A DNA stretch of 64,000 nt from an uncultured Sunxiuqinia sp. (GTDB lineage: Bacteria; Bacteroidota; Bacteroidia; Bacteroidales; Prolixibacteraceae): positions 512,734 through 576,733 of the forward strand of contig NZ_OY782772.1 in assembly GCF_963678245.1 (NCBI RefSeq), in the 5' to 3' direction. The notes beneath the pieces were generated by a model. The model had not been told where the DNA came from. It saw only the letters and a list, made by a program, of their open reading frames with translations, and did no database searches. This document shows, piece after piece, positions 53,722-62,460 of the stretch. A program made the position numbers and the translations under genes. Position 1 is the first letter of the stretch, and each line of letters starts with the position of its first letter.

Positions 53722-54749
53722 TTATTGTTTTTAAAATCGATCAATAAACCTTCAGCAAGCCAGTTTGCCACTGCTTGTCGATTATTATTGCGTATAAATC
53801 GTTGCTGATCGCGATAGTGATTGATATTTCCCAATTCAATAAAGACGGCGGGAGGGTAACTGTACTTCAGTACGTATAAATTTCGATCTGATATTGTTCC
53901 ATGATATCCCCGATTGGGTTGGTGAGTATCGTATTTCTTTTTAAAAGTCTGCTGTAGGTTGCTGGCTAATTTTTTCCCTGTCTTGCTGCGTTTGTCATGA
54001 TAGAAAAAAACATCGATGTTTTCTCCTCTGCTTCTTGAATCTACATGAGTAATAATTAGTCTTTGAAAACTCCCTTTATGCTTAATGTATAGCTTGTTCA
54101 CTGCGTCTTTTCGTTGTCGAAGTCGTTTCACCTGATTTCGGGGAATTGTGTGGTTTGGGTAGCACTTTTCATCCTTGTCAGGAGTTAAGTAGCTTTCATC
54201 CCTGATACCATCATTTTCATCTCTGATAATCATATAAACCAAAGCGCCATGTTCGATCAACCTACGAGCAAGCCTTAAAGTAACATCGTATGCATACTCA
54301 TCTTCACAGAGTGTATGATTGCTGTAGCGGCCAACAGCTCCGGGATCAGGGCCGCCATGACCGCTTACTAAATAGTAAACTGCACCATTTAAGGCATTGT
54401 CAACTGGAATGACTTTTTCGTATGCTTTCCCGAAAATCGAATAAGTGGTTCCGGTTACCGGTATGCTATTTGTCATTTCTCCTTCAATAGGTAACGAATA
54501 ACTTTGACCCGCAAATAAGGTATTATTTCTGCCCAGCTTGTTTTTATTTAGCTCAATAAAAGGGTTAAAGTGATCTGAAGGAGACAATCCATTCCGTTTT
54601 AGTAAACTGTAAATTCCGTCTCCTTTTTTTGCAACAACTATTTTGTAATCTTGCGCCATGATGTTGGTTGTAAGGAAAAGTAACAACAAAAACAAACGGA
54701 AATATTTATGCGAAAAGCTGATTCTATTATCTGAAAATTTGTTCTTCAT
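53718..54749 (-). CDS. N-acetylmuramoyl-L-alanine amidase (Amidase_3) with LysM-like N-domain
   Basis: 343 residues. A signal peptide (YFRLFLLLLFLTTNIMAQ) is followed by a LysM-like segment (about 36-90, KKGDGIYSLLKRNGLSPSDHF and FAGQSYSLPIEG). The zinc amidase domain starts near residue 125: VYYLVSGHGGPDPGAVG (first His), CEDEYAYDVTLRLARRL (Glu), LIITHVDSRSRG (second His) and AVFIELGNINHYRDQ (catalytic Glu). It cleaves the amide between MurNAc and L-Ala in the periplasm. The last gene of the pair is the DCC-family protein. Confidence 0.88.
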   Translation of the reverse strand: MKNKFSDNRISFSHKYFRLFLLLLFLTTNIMAQDYKIVVAKKGDGIYSLLKRNGLSPSDHFNPFIELNKNKLGRNNTLFAGQSYSLPIEGEMTNSIPVTGTTYSIFGKAYEKVIPVDNALNGAVYYLVSGHGGPDPGAVGRYSNHTLCEDEYAYDVTLRLARRLIEHGALVYMIIRDENDGIRDESYLTPDKDEKCYPNHTIPRNQVKRLRQRKDAVNKLYIKHKGSFQRLIITHVDSRSRGENIDVFFYHDKRSKTGKKLASNLQQTFKKKYDTHQPNRGYHGTISDRNLYVLKYSYPPAVFIELGNINHYRDQQRFIRNNNRQAVANWLAEGLLIDFKNNK

Positions 54750-54859
54750 GTATTTTACAATGTTTTAATAAGAACGAAATGTCAAGTTTAATGTTTATAT
54801 GTAATATTGAAAACGTAATTTTGAATAAAGCTATTTTATATTCCGTAAAAATAAAACGA

Positions 54860-55615
54860 ATGCGAAGCACAGTTTTCATCATTGGATTGTTAATAATCAT
54901 GGGTTCCTGTAAGACGTCTCTGAATATCAGCGATGTGGAGGCTCAGAACATTCCTGTTGCATCAACCGAACTATCTGCTGATTCTTCAATTATTTTGATG
55001 GTTATGCCGTATAAGCTCAATTTGGAGAGCGATATGTCGAAAGTAATTTCAATCTCGGACGAAGAATTGGTTGCAGAAAAGCCTGAAAGCAAGTTGACTA
55101 ATTTGATGGCCGACCTCATCCTGCAATCGGGTGTTGCTTATTGCAAAATGAATTACAAAAATTTTAAACCAGACATGTCCTTTGTAAACTACGGTGGCTT
55201 GCGTTCTTCCTTGCCAAAAGGACAGATTACTGTGGGGGATATTTATGAGTTGATGCCTTTTGAAAATACCATGGTTTTATTAAAAGTGGACGGTGAAACT
55301 ATGTCTGAGTTTGTCAGTCAGATCGCAAGTCGCGGAGGTGATGGAGTTGCTGGCATTCGGTTGAGAATAAATGATGATTCTATCGGAACGCTTCTCGTTG
55401 GGGGAAAGCCAATTGATAGATCGAAAGATTTTTGGATTGTAACCAACGACTACGTTGCTGCGGGAGGTGATAATATGAGTATGTTGTTAGATCGAAAGCA
55501 ATTTATAAGTACAGGCTTAAAAATTCGCGATGTGGTGATTGATAGTCTGAATGAACAATTTAAAAGAGGCAAGCGTATACAAGTTGAACTCGACGGGAGG
55601 ATGTATTATGAATAG
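54860..55615 (+). CDS. 5'-nucleotidase C-terminal-domain lipoprotein
   Basis: 251 residues from ATG at 54860 (MRSTVFIIGLLIIMGSCK), a lipoprotein signal with lipobox IMGSC; an upstream frame start would place the signal 27 residues inside. The mature part matches the C-terminal nucleotide-binding domain of UshA-type nucleotidases: SKLTNLMADLILQSGVAY, FVNYGGLRSSLPKGQITVGDIYELMPFENTMVLLKVDG and DFWIVTNDYVAAGGDNMS. It lacks the metallophosphatase domain, which is encoded by the next gene and overlaps this one by 8 nt. The two would assemble a split enzyme. Confidence 0.88.
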   Translation: MRSTVFIIGLLIIMGSCKTSLNISDVEAQNIPVASTELSADSSIILMVMPYKLNLESDMSKVISISDEELVAEKPESKLTNLMADLILQSGVAYCKMNYKNFKPDMSFVNYGGLRSSLPKGQITVGDIYELMPFENTMVLLKVDGETMSEFVSQIASRGGDGVAGIRLRINDDSIGTLLVGGKPIDRSKDFWIVTNDYVAAGGDNMSMLLDRKQFISTGLKIRDVVIDSLNEQFKRGKRIQVELDGRMYYE

Positions 55616-56531
55616 CAGGAGGAAGTTTTTAAGAGATCTGGTGGGAGTTTCAGCCGGTGTGGGTTTATCTGCCTTACCCTACGATTTGCTGGCTAAGCAG
55701 GATCTGGAAAGTTTAACGATTCTCCATACCAACGATATTCACTGCCATATTGATCCTTTTCCAGAGGGTAATTCGACTTATCAGGGGCGGGGAGGCTTAG
55801 CCCGAATGGCAGGGATGATTAATCGAATTAAAGAAAAGAACGACAATGTTTTGTTACTCGATGCGGGTGATATGTTTCAGGGGACTCCTTATTTTAACTA
55901 CTATAAAGGTGAGCTGATCTTGAAAGTTATGTCAGAAATGGGATATGATGCTTCCACTATTGGAAACCACGAATTTGATAATGGACTGGCAGGCATTGAG
56001 AATTCTATTGACTTCGCAAATTTTCCATTTGTTTGCAGCAACTACGATTTTTCAAATACACGCCTTTTTAATATTTTTCCTGAGTTTACAATATTTCGAA
56101 AGAATGGTATCAAGGTGGGCGTTTATGGTTTGGGTATTGAGTTAGAAGGCTTGGTTAGTGAGCGCAATTATCAGGAAACAATATACCGAGATCCGGTAAA
56201 GATCGCACTCGAAAAAGAAGTCTTTCTGAAGCATGAAAAAGCCTGCGATGTCGTTATTTGCTTATCTCACCTTGGACTGGAGTATGCTGAGACGAAAGTT
56301 TCGGATAAACTGCTGGCGGCAGAAACTCATCATACCGATTTGATTATTGGAGGTCATACTCATACATTTTTGGATGTACCATTGGAGTTGAGAAATGCTA
56401 ATGGTAATCGGATTATTGTCAATCAAGCAGGTTGGGGAGGAATGGTTTTGGGGCGAATTGATTTTATTTTTGATCGAAATAAAAATACCAAAGAAGCAAT
56501 TCTTACTCAGAATTCTCTGACCGATTTATGA
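55608..56531 (+). CDS. 5'-nucleotidase metallophosphatase-domain protein, Tat-exported
   Basis: 307 residues from ATG at 55608, which lies inside the end of the upstream gene. The N-terminus is a Tat signal (SRRKFLRDLVGVSAGVGLSAL). The calcineurin-like metallophosphatase domain follows: ILHTNDIHCHID, LLDAGDMFQGTPYF, TIGNHEFDNG, VICLSHLGLEYA and IIGGHTHTFLD, so all dimetal ligands of the UshA N-domain are present. The substrate domain is encoded by the gene upstream, in reversed order compared with fused UshA. The stop overlaps lnt by 4 nt. Confidence 0.9.
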   Translation: MNSRRKFLRDLVGVSAGVGLSALPYDLLAKQDLESLTILHTNDIHCHIDPFPEGNSTYQGRGGLARMAGMINRIKEKNDNVLLLDAGDMFQGTPYFNYYKGELILKVMSEMGYDASTIGNHEFDNGLAGIENSIDFANFPFVCSNYDFSNTRLFNIFPEFTIFRKNGIKVGVYGLGIELEGLVSERNYQETIYRDPVKIALEKEVFLKHEKACDVVICLSHLGLEYAETKVSDKLLAAETHHTDLIIGGHTHTFLDVPLELRNANGNRIIVNQAGWGGMVLGRIDFIFDRNKNTKEAILTQNSLTDL

Positions 56532-58129
56532 AAAAATATTATTTAGTCTTATTGTCACTATTAAGTGGAGTCTTGTTAAGTATTCCGTGGCTTACAGGGA
56601 CTGGATGGTGGGATTTGTTATTTGCTTTTGTTCCCCTGTTATTGGTAGAAGATTTTATTTGTAGCAACAAAGAACAACATTCGCATATTGAGTTTTTAGG
56701 CTATTCTTTTTTTAGCTTTTTGACTTGGAATTTGCTTTCCTGTTACTGGATCGGACGGGCAGTTCCTTTTGGAATGATTGTCATTGTTACTCTTAATGCA
56801 TTGTTAATGTCTACTGTTTGGTGGATGTTTCATCGTATGAAGCGAGAGTTCAATGTAAGTCATGCTAATATTTCGCTGCTTGCATTTTGGCTTGCTTTCG
56901 AGTATTTACATTTCAATTGGGATATGGAATGGCCGTGGCTAACTTTAGGTAACGGATTTGCCAACCAAGTGAGACTGATACAATGGTATGAATTCACCGG
57001 AGTTTTGGGCGGCTCGCTTTTGATTTTGGTAGCCAATCTTATTCTATTTAACTTCCTGAAAAATGTTCTCAAAAAGCAGGTTTTTCAGACTGTGGTTTAT
57101 TTGTTTGTATTTTGCGCTGTTATTTTTATATCATTCACTTGGTCGAATCATTATTATCAGAATTATGTAGAGATTGGAGGAAAATATCAGGTGGTGGTTC
57201 TTCAGCCTAATGTTGATCCATACACAGAAAAATTCGGCGATAAGCAACGGGAAAAGCAGATCGCTACTTTGTTGGAACTAACTGACTCATTATTGAATAA
57301 GAATACAGCTCTTGTGATTGCTCCGGAAACTGCTCTGCCAACGTTAATCGAAAATGACAGTTTACCCACACGGTCTTCGATATTTCAGTTTCGCGAGCTG
57401 GCAAAACAAAGTAAGCAGGTCAGCTTTGTATTGGGGGCAAATACTATGAAATACTTTAATGTTGATGAAAAGCCTTCCAAAACAGGTCGATGGGACGCTG
57501 ATCGAAATCAATACTTCGATATCTATAATTCAGCCTTGCTGGTTAATGAAAATCCCCTTGTGCAGATTTATCACAAAGGAAAGTTGGTTAGTGGGGTCGA
57601 GAAGATGCCTTTTAGTAAATATTTTTCGTTTATCGAACAATATATTGTTGATTTGGGAGGGGCAACCGGCAGTCTTGGAAGGCAAGATGCCCCAACGGTT
57701 TTCACAACCAATTCAGGCCTGAAAATAGCACCGGTCATTTGTTTTGAATCAGTTTTTGGACAATATATTAGCACAAACGTAAAGAATGGCGCTGAATTAA
57801 TTGTGATGCTGACCAATGATGGTTGGTGGAAAGGAACAATTGGTTATCGTCAACATTTAGCGATTTCGAGCCTGCGAGCGATTGAGATAAGAAGAAGTAT
57901 TGCACGTTCAGCAAATACCGGTATTTCAGCGTTGATAAACCAGCGGGGAGATATTCTGAAAAAAACGAACTATGACGTAAAAACGGCTATAAGTGGGAAT
58001 TTGAGAGCTAATGAGAAGTTAACTTTTTACGTAAAATATGGAGATTACCTTGGACGAATAAGTGCCTTCGTTGCGGTATTGCTATTGCTATATTTCTTTG
58101 TTCAGAAGAGAATAAAAGTAGCTAACTAA
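56528..58129 (+). CDS. lnt: Apolipoprotein N-acyltransferase
   Basis: 533 residues. The N-terminal region has about six membrane helices (residues 5-215). A periplasmic nitrilase domain follows: VVVLQPNVDPYTEKF, LVIAPETALPTLIEN (catalytic Glu), YHKGKLVSGVEKMPF (catalytic Lys), IAPVICFESVFG (catalytic Cys), and RSANTGISALINQRGD. A last helix ends the protein. It adds the third acyl chain to lipoproteins in the inner membrane. The 4-nt overlap with the nucleotidase gene indicates an operon; the downstream structured RNA faces it. Confidence 0.93.
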   Translation: MKKYYLVLLSLLSGVLLSIPWLTGTGWWDLLFAFVPLLLVEDFICSNKEQHSHIEFLGYSFFSFLTWNLLSCYWIGRAVPFGMIVIVTLNALLMSTVWWMFHRMKREFNVSHANISLLAFWLAFEYLHFNWDMEWPWLTLGNGFANQVRLIQWYEFTGVLGGSLLILVANLILFNFLKNVLKKQVFQTVVYLFVFCAVIFISFTWSNHYYQNYVEIGGKYQVVVLQPNVDPYTEKFGDKQREKQIATLLELTDSLLNKNTALVIAPETALPTLIENDSLPTRSSIFQFRELAKQSKQVSFVLGANTMKYFNVDEKPSKTGRWDADRNQYFDIYNSALLVNENPLVQIYHKGKLVSGVEKMPFSKYFSFIEQYIVDLGGATGSLGRQDAPTVFTTNSGLKIAPVICFESVFGQYISTNVKNGAELIVMLTNDGWWKGTIGYRQHLAISSLRAIEIRRSIARSANTGISALINQRGDILKKTNYDVKTAISGNLRANEKLTFYVKYGDYLGRISAFVAVLLLLYFFVQKRIKVAN

Positions 58130-58134
58130 AAAGC

Positions 58135-58352
58135 AAAAAAAATCCGCATTAATTCGTTTGTGTAAAATCCCTAAAAATAAGGATTTGAGTGCCTGAACGA
58201 TCAGACTTCCACCGGTAGTAAACTACTCACTTCGATAAATCGAAGCTACAAGGCCTGTCTTTACGTCCAAAAGCTTTCTCGGTTCGATATAAACTGTTGA
58301 ATTTACCAAATTTGAATTAATGCGGACAATACCTTTGTGAAAGAACGTTTTC
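58135..58352 (-). ncRNA. Candidate structured RNA (6S-like?) on the minus strand
   Basis: No protein frame. On the minus strand a 13-bp perfect closing stem forms between TCCGCATTAATTC (58326 down to 58314) and GAATTAATGCGGA (58155 down to 58143); it extends through TTTGGTAAA against TTTACACAAA. T8 follows at 58142-58135, as at an intrinsic terminator. Inside are two hairpins with TTTA tetraloops, CTTCGA/TCGAAG and GTAG/CTAC, an AAATCC/GGATTT hairpin and an AGAC/GTCT helix. A consensus promoter lies at 58359-58390. Length of about 190-220 nt and the rod shape would suit 6S RNA, but I cannot confirm this from memory. It could also be an unnamed sRNA. Confidence 0.55.
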
Positions 58353-58358
58353 TTAGAT

Positions 58359-58390
58359 CAAATATAGTTTTAGGATGCTGACTTTCCAAG
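58359..58390 (-). promoter_or_regulatory. Promoter of the candidate structured RNA
   Basis: On the minus strand a -7 box TATATTTG (58366-58359) lies 20 nt after a CTTG/TTG -33 element (58390-58387). Both fit the Bacteroidota sigma-A consensus (TTTG, 19-21 nt, TAnnTTTG). The predicted start is near 58352, just ahead of the closing stem. Confidence 0.6.
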
Positions 58391-58592
58391 TAAAATGCAG
58401 GATTTAATAACATTTTAGGAATATCTCATTGATTTATAATACGATCGGATAAATCAATGTTTTTCGAGATTAACTTTATCGTTTTTTCTGCGTACAAATG
58501 CCCTCGAAACCCTTGTTATTATTGTTTTTGCTTGGCAATAAGCAACTTCGCATATAAGGGGTGAAAATCATTTGTTTTTTTGTTGAAATAAT

Positions 58593-58623
58593 TTTGCGAA
58601 AGAAAAAAGTAGTTCTATATTTG
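58593..58623 (+). promoter_or_regulatory. Promoter of the tRNA-Ser/tRNA-Pro transcript
   Basis: TTTG (58593-58596), a 19-nt spacer and TATATTTG (58616-58623) form a complete match to the Bacteroidota -33/-7 consensus. The expected start is near 58630, about 80 nt before tRNA-Ser. Confidence 0.75.
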
Positions 58624-58709
58624 CACGCACATTCACAGAGGGGTAAGCTCAGAATGAAACAGTTCTAAAGAGAATTAAGGAGAAAAAAAAATTTAGTCAC
58701 GATATTTCA

Positions 58710-58799
<90 letters not shown>

Positions 58800-58813
58800 A
58801 TTAAAATATTATT

Positions 58814-58888
58814 CGGGATGTAGCGCAGTCCGGTTAGCGCACCTGCTTTGGGAGCAGGGGGTCCCAGGTTCGAATCCTGGTATCCCGA
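58814..58888 (+). tRNA. tRNA-Pro (anticodon UGG)
   Basis: Acceptor CGGGATG (58814-58820) pairs with TATCCCG (58881-58887; last pair G-T), discriminator A. Anticodon arm CCTGC-TTTGGGA-GCAGG, anticodon TGG. T arm CCAGG-TTCGAAT-CCTGG. CCA is not encoded. It lies 15 nt after tRNA-Ser and just before the accessory region with the integrase, so its 3' end is a possible integration site. Confidence 0.95.
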
Positions 58889-58913
58889 CAGATAGGGGAA
58901 ATCAAAGGAAGTC

Positions 58914-58948
58914 AAAAGCCTGTAAATTGTATGATTTACAGGCTTTTT
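58914..58948 (+). terminator. Intrinsic terminator of the tRNA transcript
   Basis: AAAGCCTGTAAAT (58915-58927) pairs perfectly with ATTTACAGGCTTT (58934-58946) around TGTATG and is followed by a T-rich stretch. Confidence 0.9.
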
Positions 58949-59002
58949 GTTTTTAGTCATATCAATTCATATCAGAAAATATCACAGTTCAGGTGAGTTA
59001 AA

Positions 59003-59139
59003 CGGTGAGTCTTTCTTTATTTAACTTCGAACTCATCAGGAAGTATTAATCGTTTGTTATTCAGTTTTTTAACAAGGGTCTGTTTTGTAATTATAGACCA
59101 TGATTTTTGACCGGTTTTGGTGAATTCCGGTGAGTCTTT
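59003..59139 (+). repeat. 12-nt direct repeats upstream of the integrase
   Basis: CGGTGAGTCTTT occurs at 59003-59014 and again at 59128-59139, and a related AGGTGAGT lies at 58991-58998. They sit in the 250-nt gap between the tRNA terminator and the integrase. Integrase arm-binding sites are one possibility, chance another. Confidence 0.35.
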
Positions 59140-59198
59140 TGACCTTGTTTTTCAACTGAAGCAGTTAAAACGGATTAAACCGATAAAAATTAAATGAT

Positions 59199-60415
59199 AT
59201 GAAAACAATCCACACCTTTGGTATTCAGTTCATTATCCGGACTGGCAAAAAGAACAGAGACAAGGGGCTGGTTTACGCCGGATTACCGTAGAGACGCGTC
59301 GGATCGAGATTTCCCTGAAGAAAACCATTGCAGTTGAAGAATGGAATAAAGCCCGCGGAATGGCAAAGGGCTTTAGTCCGGAAGCCAAGAAGTTTAACAG
59401 TTATCTGGAGCATGTCCGTTCGCAACTAACAGATGCTTACCGAGAGTTGCAGATCAACATAGAGAAGATTACCCCGGAAAATATCAAAGCACTTTTTCTT
59501 GGGGACTCTGATGAGCACACGCTAATCGAACTGGTGGATTATCACAACACCACCCAAACCAGTATCCTTTCCCCCGGGACCATAAAAAACTACCGGACCA
59601 CAAAGAAGTATCTGGAACGGTTCCTGAAAAGTAAATTCAAGTCTTCGGATATCTACCTGGTACAGGTCAACTACAAGTTTATCACTGATTTTGAATATTT
59701 CCTGAGAAATTACCAGCCATTGGATCACCAGAAGCCTATTGGGAACAACGGGGTGATGAAACACCAGGAAAGGTTTCGCAAAATGATTAACCTCAGTTTT
59801 CGCCTGGGCTGGATAACCCAAAACCCGTTTGACTTCTATAAACTTAGCTTTCGTAAGGTTGATCGTGGGTTTCTAACGGAAAAAGAACTACATGCCATTG
59901 AAAACAAAAAGCTAAAAGTCGAACGGTTACAAATTGTGAGGGATGTTTTTGTTTTCAGTTGCTACACTGGCCTTTCTTATATCGATGCCATTAACCTGAG
60001 CCCGAATGAAATCAATTTGGGAATAGATGGCCAATATTGGATCTTTTCAAAACGGCAAAAAACAGATACAAAACTGAGAATTCCGCTTCTTCCCAAAGCA
60101 CTGGAAATTTTTAAAAGATACAGGAAACTTCCCAAATCAGCAAGTAAGGATAAAGTGTTTCCTTTGATTTTAAACCAGAAATTGAACAGCTATTTAAAAG
60201 AAATTGCTGATCTCTGCGAGATCAATAAGAACCTGATATTTCATTTGGCCCGTCACACTTTTGCAACCACAGTTACCTTGAGCAATGGTGTCCCAATTGA
60301 AACAGTTAGCCAGGTGCTGGGACACAAAAGCATCTCGACGACTCAGATCTATGCCAAAGTATTGGAAAAAAAGATTAGCGAAGATGTGGGAAAGCTCAAG
60401 TTGAAGCTGAGATAA
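59199..60415 (+). pseudogene. Tyrosine recombinase/integrase, frameshifted near the N-terminus
   Basis: A Bacteroidota-type tyrosine recombinase. The frame opens with ATG at 59199 (MKTIHTFGIQFIIRTGKKN, LVYA) and shifts near 59277-59280. Relatives read VYARITVET, but here one base of a C run seems lost (TACGCCGGATT), so the frame breaks and stops at TAG. The other frame continues as RITVETRRIEISLKKTIAVEEWN to 60415. The SAM-like core-binding and catalytic domains are whole: TGLSYIDAINLS (Ser at the first Arg position, as in IntDOT), HLARHTFATT, LGHKSISTTQIYAKV with the nucleophile Tyr. A start at 59360 would lose the arm-binding domain. It follows tRNA-Pro, the classic place for an integrase. 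Confidence 0.8.
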
Positions 60416-60597
60416 CAAATTTTGCTATTACTCCGCTCAGGCATATTGGCCCTATATTAATCCGGATCAATTACGTTCCGGCATAAATGACAAAGAAGGC
60501 AGAATATCTGAACAAAAAATGAGATTTCTTGCCGGACGGATTGATTAGACTAAGTTTTGTTTTTTTGTTAGTTTTGTCACACTTGGAATTAATTGAA

Positions 60598-61188
60598 ATG
60601 ACTGACCCCGAAGCACAACTTGTAAATAAAATTATGAATGGCGACGATGTTGCCTTTAAAGTTCTTTACAATAAATATTTTCCGAGATTGTATTATTTTA
60701 TTTACGAATTCATTCGCATAGATGACATCGCGGAGAATATTGTGCAGGATACATTTGCAACGTTTTGGGAGAAACGGCAAACCTTAAAGGAGGATATGAA
60801 TGTCAGTTCTTATTTATATTCAGTTGCAAGGAACAATTGTTTATACCGGCTTCGGGATCAACGCTACAGACAAAAACTATTCACTTCGGGCTTAGCCGCT
60901 CCGAATGAATTGAACCAAAATCTAAAAGCTTTAGATGCAATTGATACGTCAGTCCTGGTTTTTAACGAGATTGAGCAAATCATCGATAAAACTTTGGAAG
61001 ATTTACCTCCTCAGTGCAAAAAGGTATTTATGCTGAGTCGGTTCGAAGGAATGAAAAACAGGGAAATCGCAAAAGAACTCAATATTACGACCAAAGCTAT
61101 TGAAGGGCATATAACCAGAAGCCTGAAAATATTTAAATCAACATTAAAAGATTACCTCCCATTGGTGACCTATATTTTTATTTCATAA
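60598..61188 (+). CDS. ECF RNA polymerase sigma factor, FecI-like
   Basis: 196 residues from ATG at 60598 (MTDPEAQLVNKIMNGDDVAFK); upstream in-frame codons give a hydrophobic stretch foreign to the family. Region 2 is in YNKYFPRLYYFIYEFIRIDDIAENIVQDTFATFWEKR; region 4 in LPPQCKKVFMLSRFEGMKNREIAKELNITTKAIEGHITRSL. This is the Bacteroidota sigma-70 type paired with FecR anti-sigma and TonB receptor genes, and that trio is present here. A TAGTTTTG box at 60569-60576 might be its -7 element. The gene is intact, although its receptor is broken. Confidence 0.93.
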   Translation: MTDPEAQLVNKIMNGDDVAFKVLYNKYFPRLYYFIYEFIRIDDIAENIVQDTFATFWEKRQTLKEDMNVSSYLYSVARNNCLYRLRDQRYRQKLFTSGLAAPNELNQNLKALDAIDTSVLVFNEIEQIIDKTLEDLPPQCKKVFMLSRFEGMKNREIAKELNITTKAIEGHITRSLKIFKSTLKDYLPLVTYIFIS

Positions 61189-61290
61189 CATTCTATTTTT
61201 GAGAATAATAAGCTGGTTGTTACATTTTAATTCAAACTTTTTTTGAAATTTCATATAGGGTAAATTCAATTTCGTGCAAATAATAAGTGT

Positions 61291-62298
61291 ATGGAACGAA
61301 ATGTGAAAAATACTGAGGACATCATTAATCTTGCCGCAGGCTGTATTGAGCCAAGACGTGAAGAAGAATTGTTTTCAGAGATCGAAAAGGATCCGGAAAG
61401 TGAAAAGATATACAATAAGGCAAAAGCAGCATGGGCTTTTTTGGCATCAGCCAAGCATATGCCGGAATACAAAATCGAAAATTCATACAAAAAGTTGCAA
61501 GCAAGACTAAATCCGAGAAGTAAAACATTCCGTTTAAAAACAAACCTTCTTTTAAAATACGCTGCTGTTCTGCTATTGTTTTTGTGTACACTACCTTTAG
61601 CATTCTACCTGAAAAATCAATTTGCCAATGAGACCGACTTAAAATACACATCAGTAGTTGCTAAGTATAAACAGATCGCTGAAGTGATTTTACCGGACAG
61701 CTCAGTTGTGTTGTTAAACTCAGGAAGTACGTTAACATACAACAACAACTACTCTCGGGATAATCGTGATCTATCCTTAACAGGAGAAGCCTATTTTGAC
61801 ATCAAAAAGAATAAAAGAATCCCATTAACGGTTAGTGTCAATGATTTTAAAGTGAAGGTTTTGGGAACTAAGTTTAATGTCAGCGCTTACCCGGATGACC
61901 AGAAGATAACCGTTGCCCTGGAAACAGGAGCAGTTGAATTGCAGCATGAAAAAAGTAAATCCTTCAGTTATAAACTGGAGCCTGGAGAAATAGCAGAATA
62001 TAATACAGCGATAAAAGATGTCAGGGTGAAAAAAACATCCATAGGAGATTATACCGCTTGGAAAAATGGGTTATTAGTTTTCAAAGATACACCAATGGAT
62101 GAAGTCATTAAGATATTGGAACGAAAGTTTAACGCAGATTTCATCGTTGAAGATTCTGCCATTTATGACCCAGCGTTTAATGCAACATTCCAAGACGAAA
62201 ATCTGGTTGAAGTTCTAGATTACATTAAATTCACATGCCATGTCAACTATACTCTTGGTAAAGATGACAGCAACAGAACAATAATAAAGCTCTACTAA
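61291..62298 (+). CDS. FecR-family anti-sigma factor
   Basis: 335 residues. An N-terminal cytoplasmic part (about 1-85) is followed by one transmembrane helix (about 88-108, LLLKYAAVLLLFLCTLPLAF). The FecR domain has VILPDSSVVLLNSGSTLTYNNN and GEAYFDIKKNKRIPLTV, VKVLGTKFNVSAYPDDQ; a C-terminal DUF4974-like domain ends TPMDEVIKILERKFNADF and YTLGKDDSNRTIIKLY. It should hold the ECF factor encoded upstream until the receptor signals through its STN domain. All parts are present and in frame. Confidence 0.93.
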   Translation: MERNVKNTEDIINLAAGCIEPRREEELFSEIEKDPESEKIYNKAKAAWAFLASAKHMPEYKIENSYKKLQARLNPRSKTFRLKTNLLLKYAAVLLLFLCTLPLAFYLKNQFANETDLKYTSVVAKYKQIAEVILPDSSVVLLNSGSTLTYNNNYSRDNRDLSLTGEAYFDIKKNKRIPLTVSVNDFKVKVLGTKFNVSAYPDDQKITVALETGAVELQHEKSKSFSYKLEPGEIAEYNTAIKDVRVKKTSIGDYTAWKNGLLVFKDTPMDEVIKILERKFNADFIVEDSAIYDPAFNATFQDENLVEVLDYIKFTCHVNYTLGKDDSNRTIIKLY

Positions 62299-62349
62299 AA
62301 TTACTTGTAATTAACCTAAAACAACCGCTTATGAAATAAAACGATGCTA

Positions 62350-62386
62350 AAAAAAAGGAGATGCTACAAACACCTCCTTCTCTGTT
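62350..62386 (+). terminator. Hairpin between the anti-sigma and receptor genes
   Basis: AAGGAG (62355-62360) can pair with CTCCTT (62374-62379) across a 13-nt loop, with T-rich sequence after it. Such a hairpin between FecR and SusC-type genes may dampen transcription of the receptor. Confidence 0.45.
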
Positions 62387-62460
62387 TCATATGTGCTTAA
62401 GCTCCTTAAACTTTGTGCACATAAAAATTTGAATTATAAAACTCAAATCATTACAAATTT

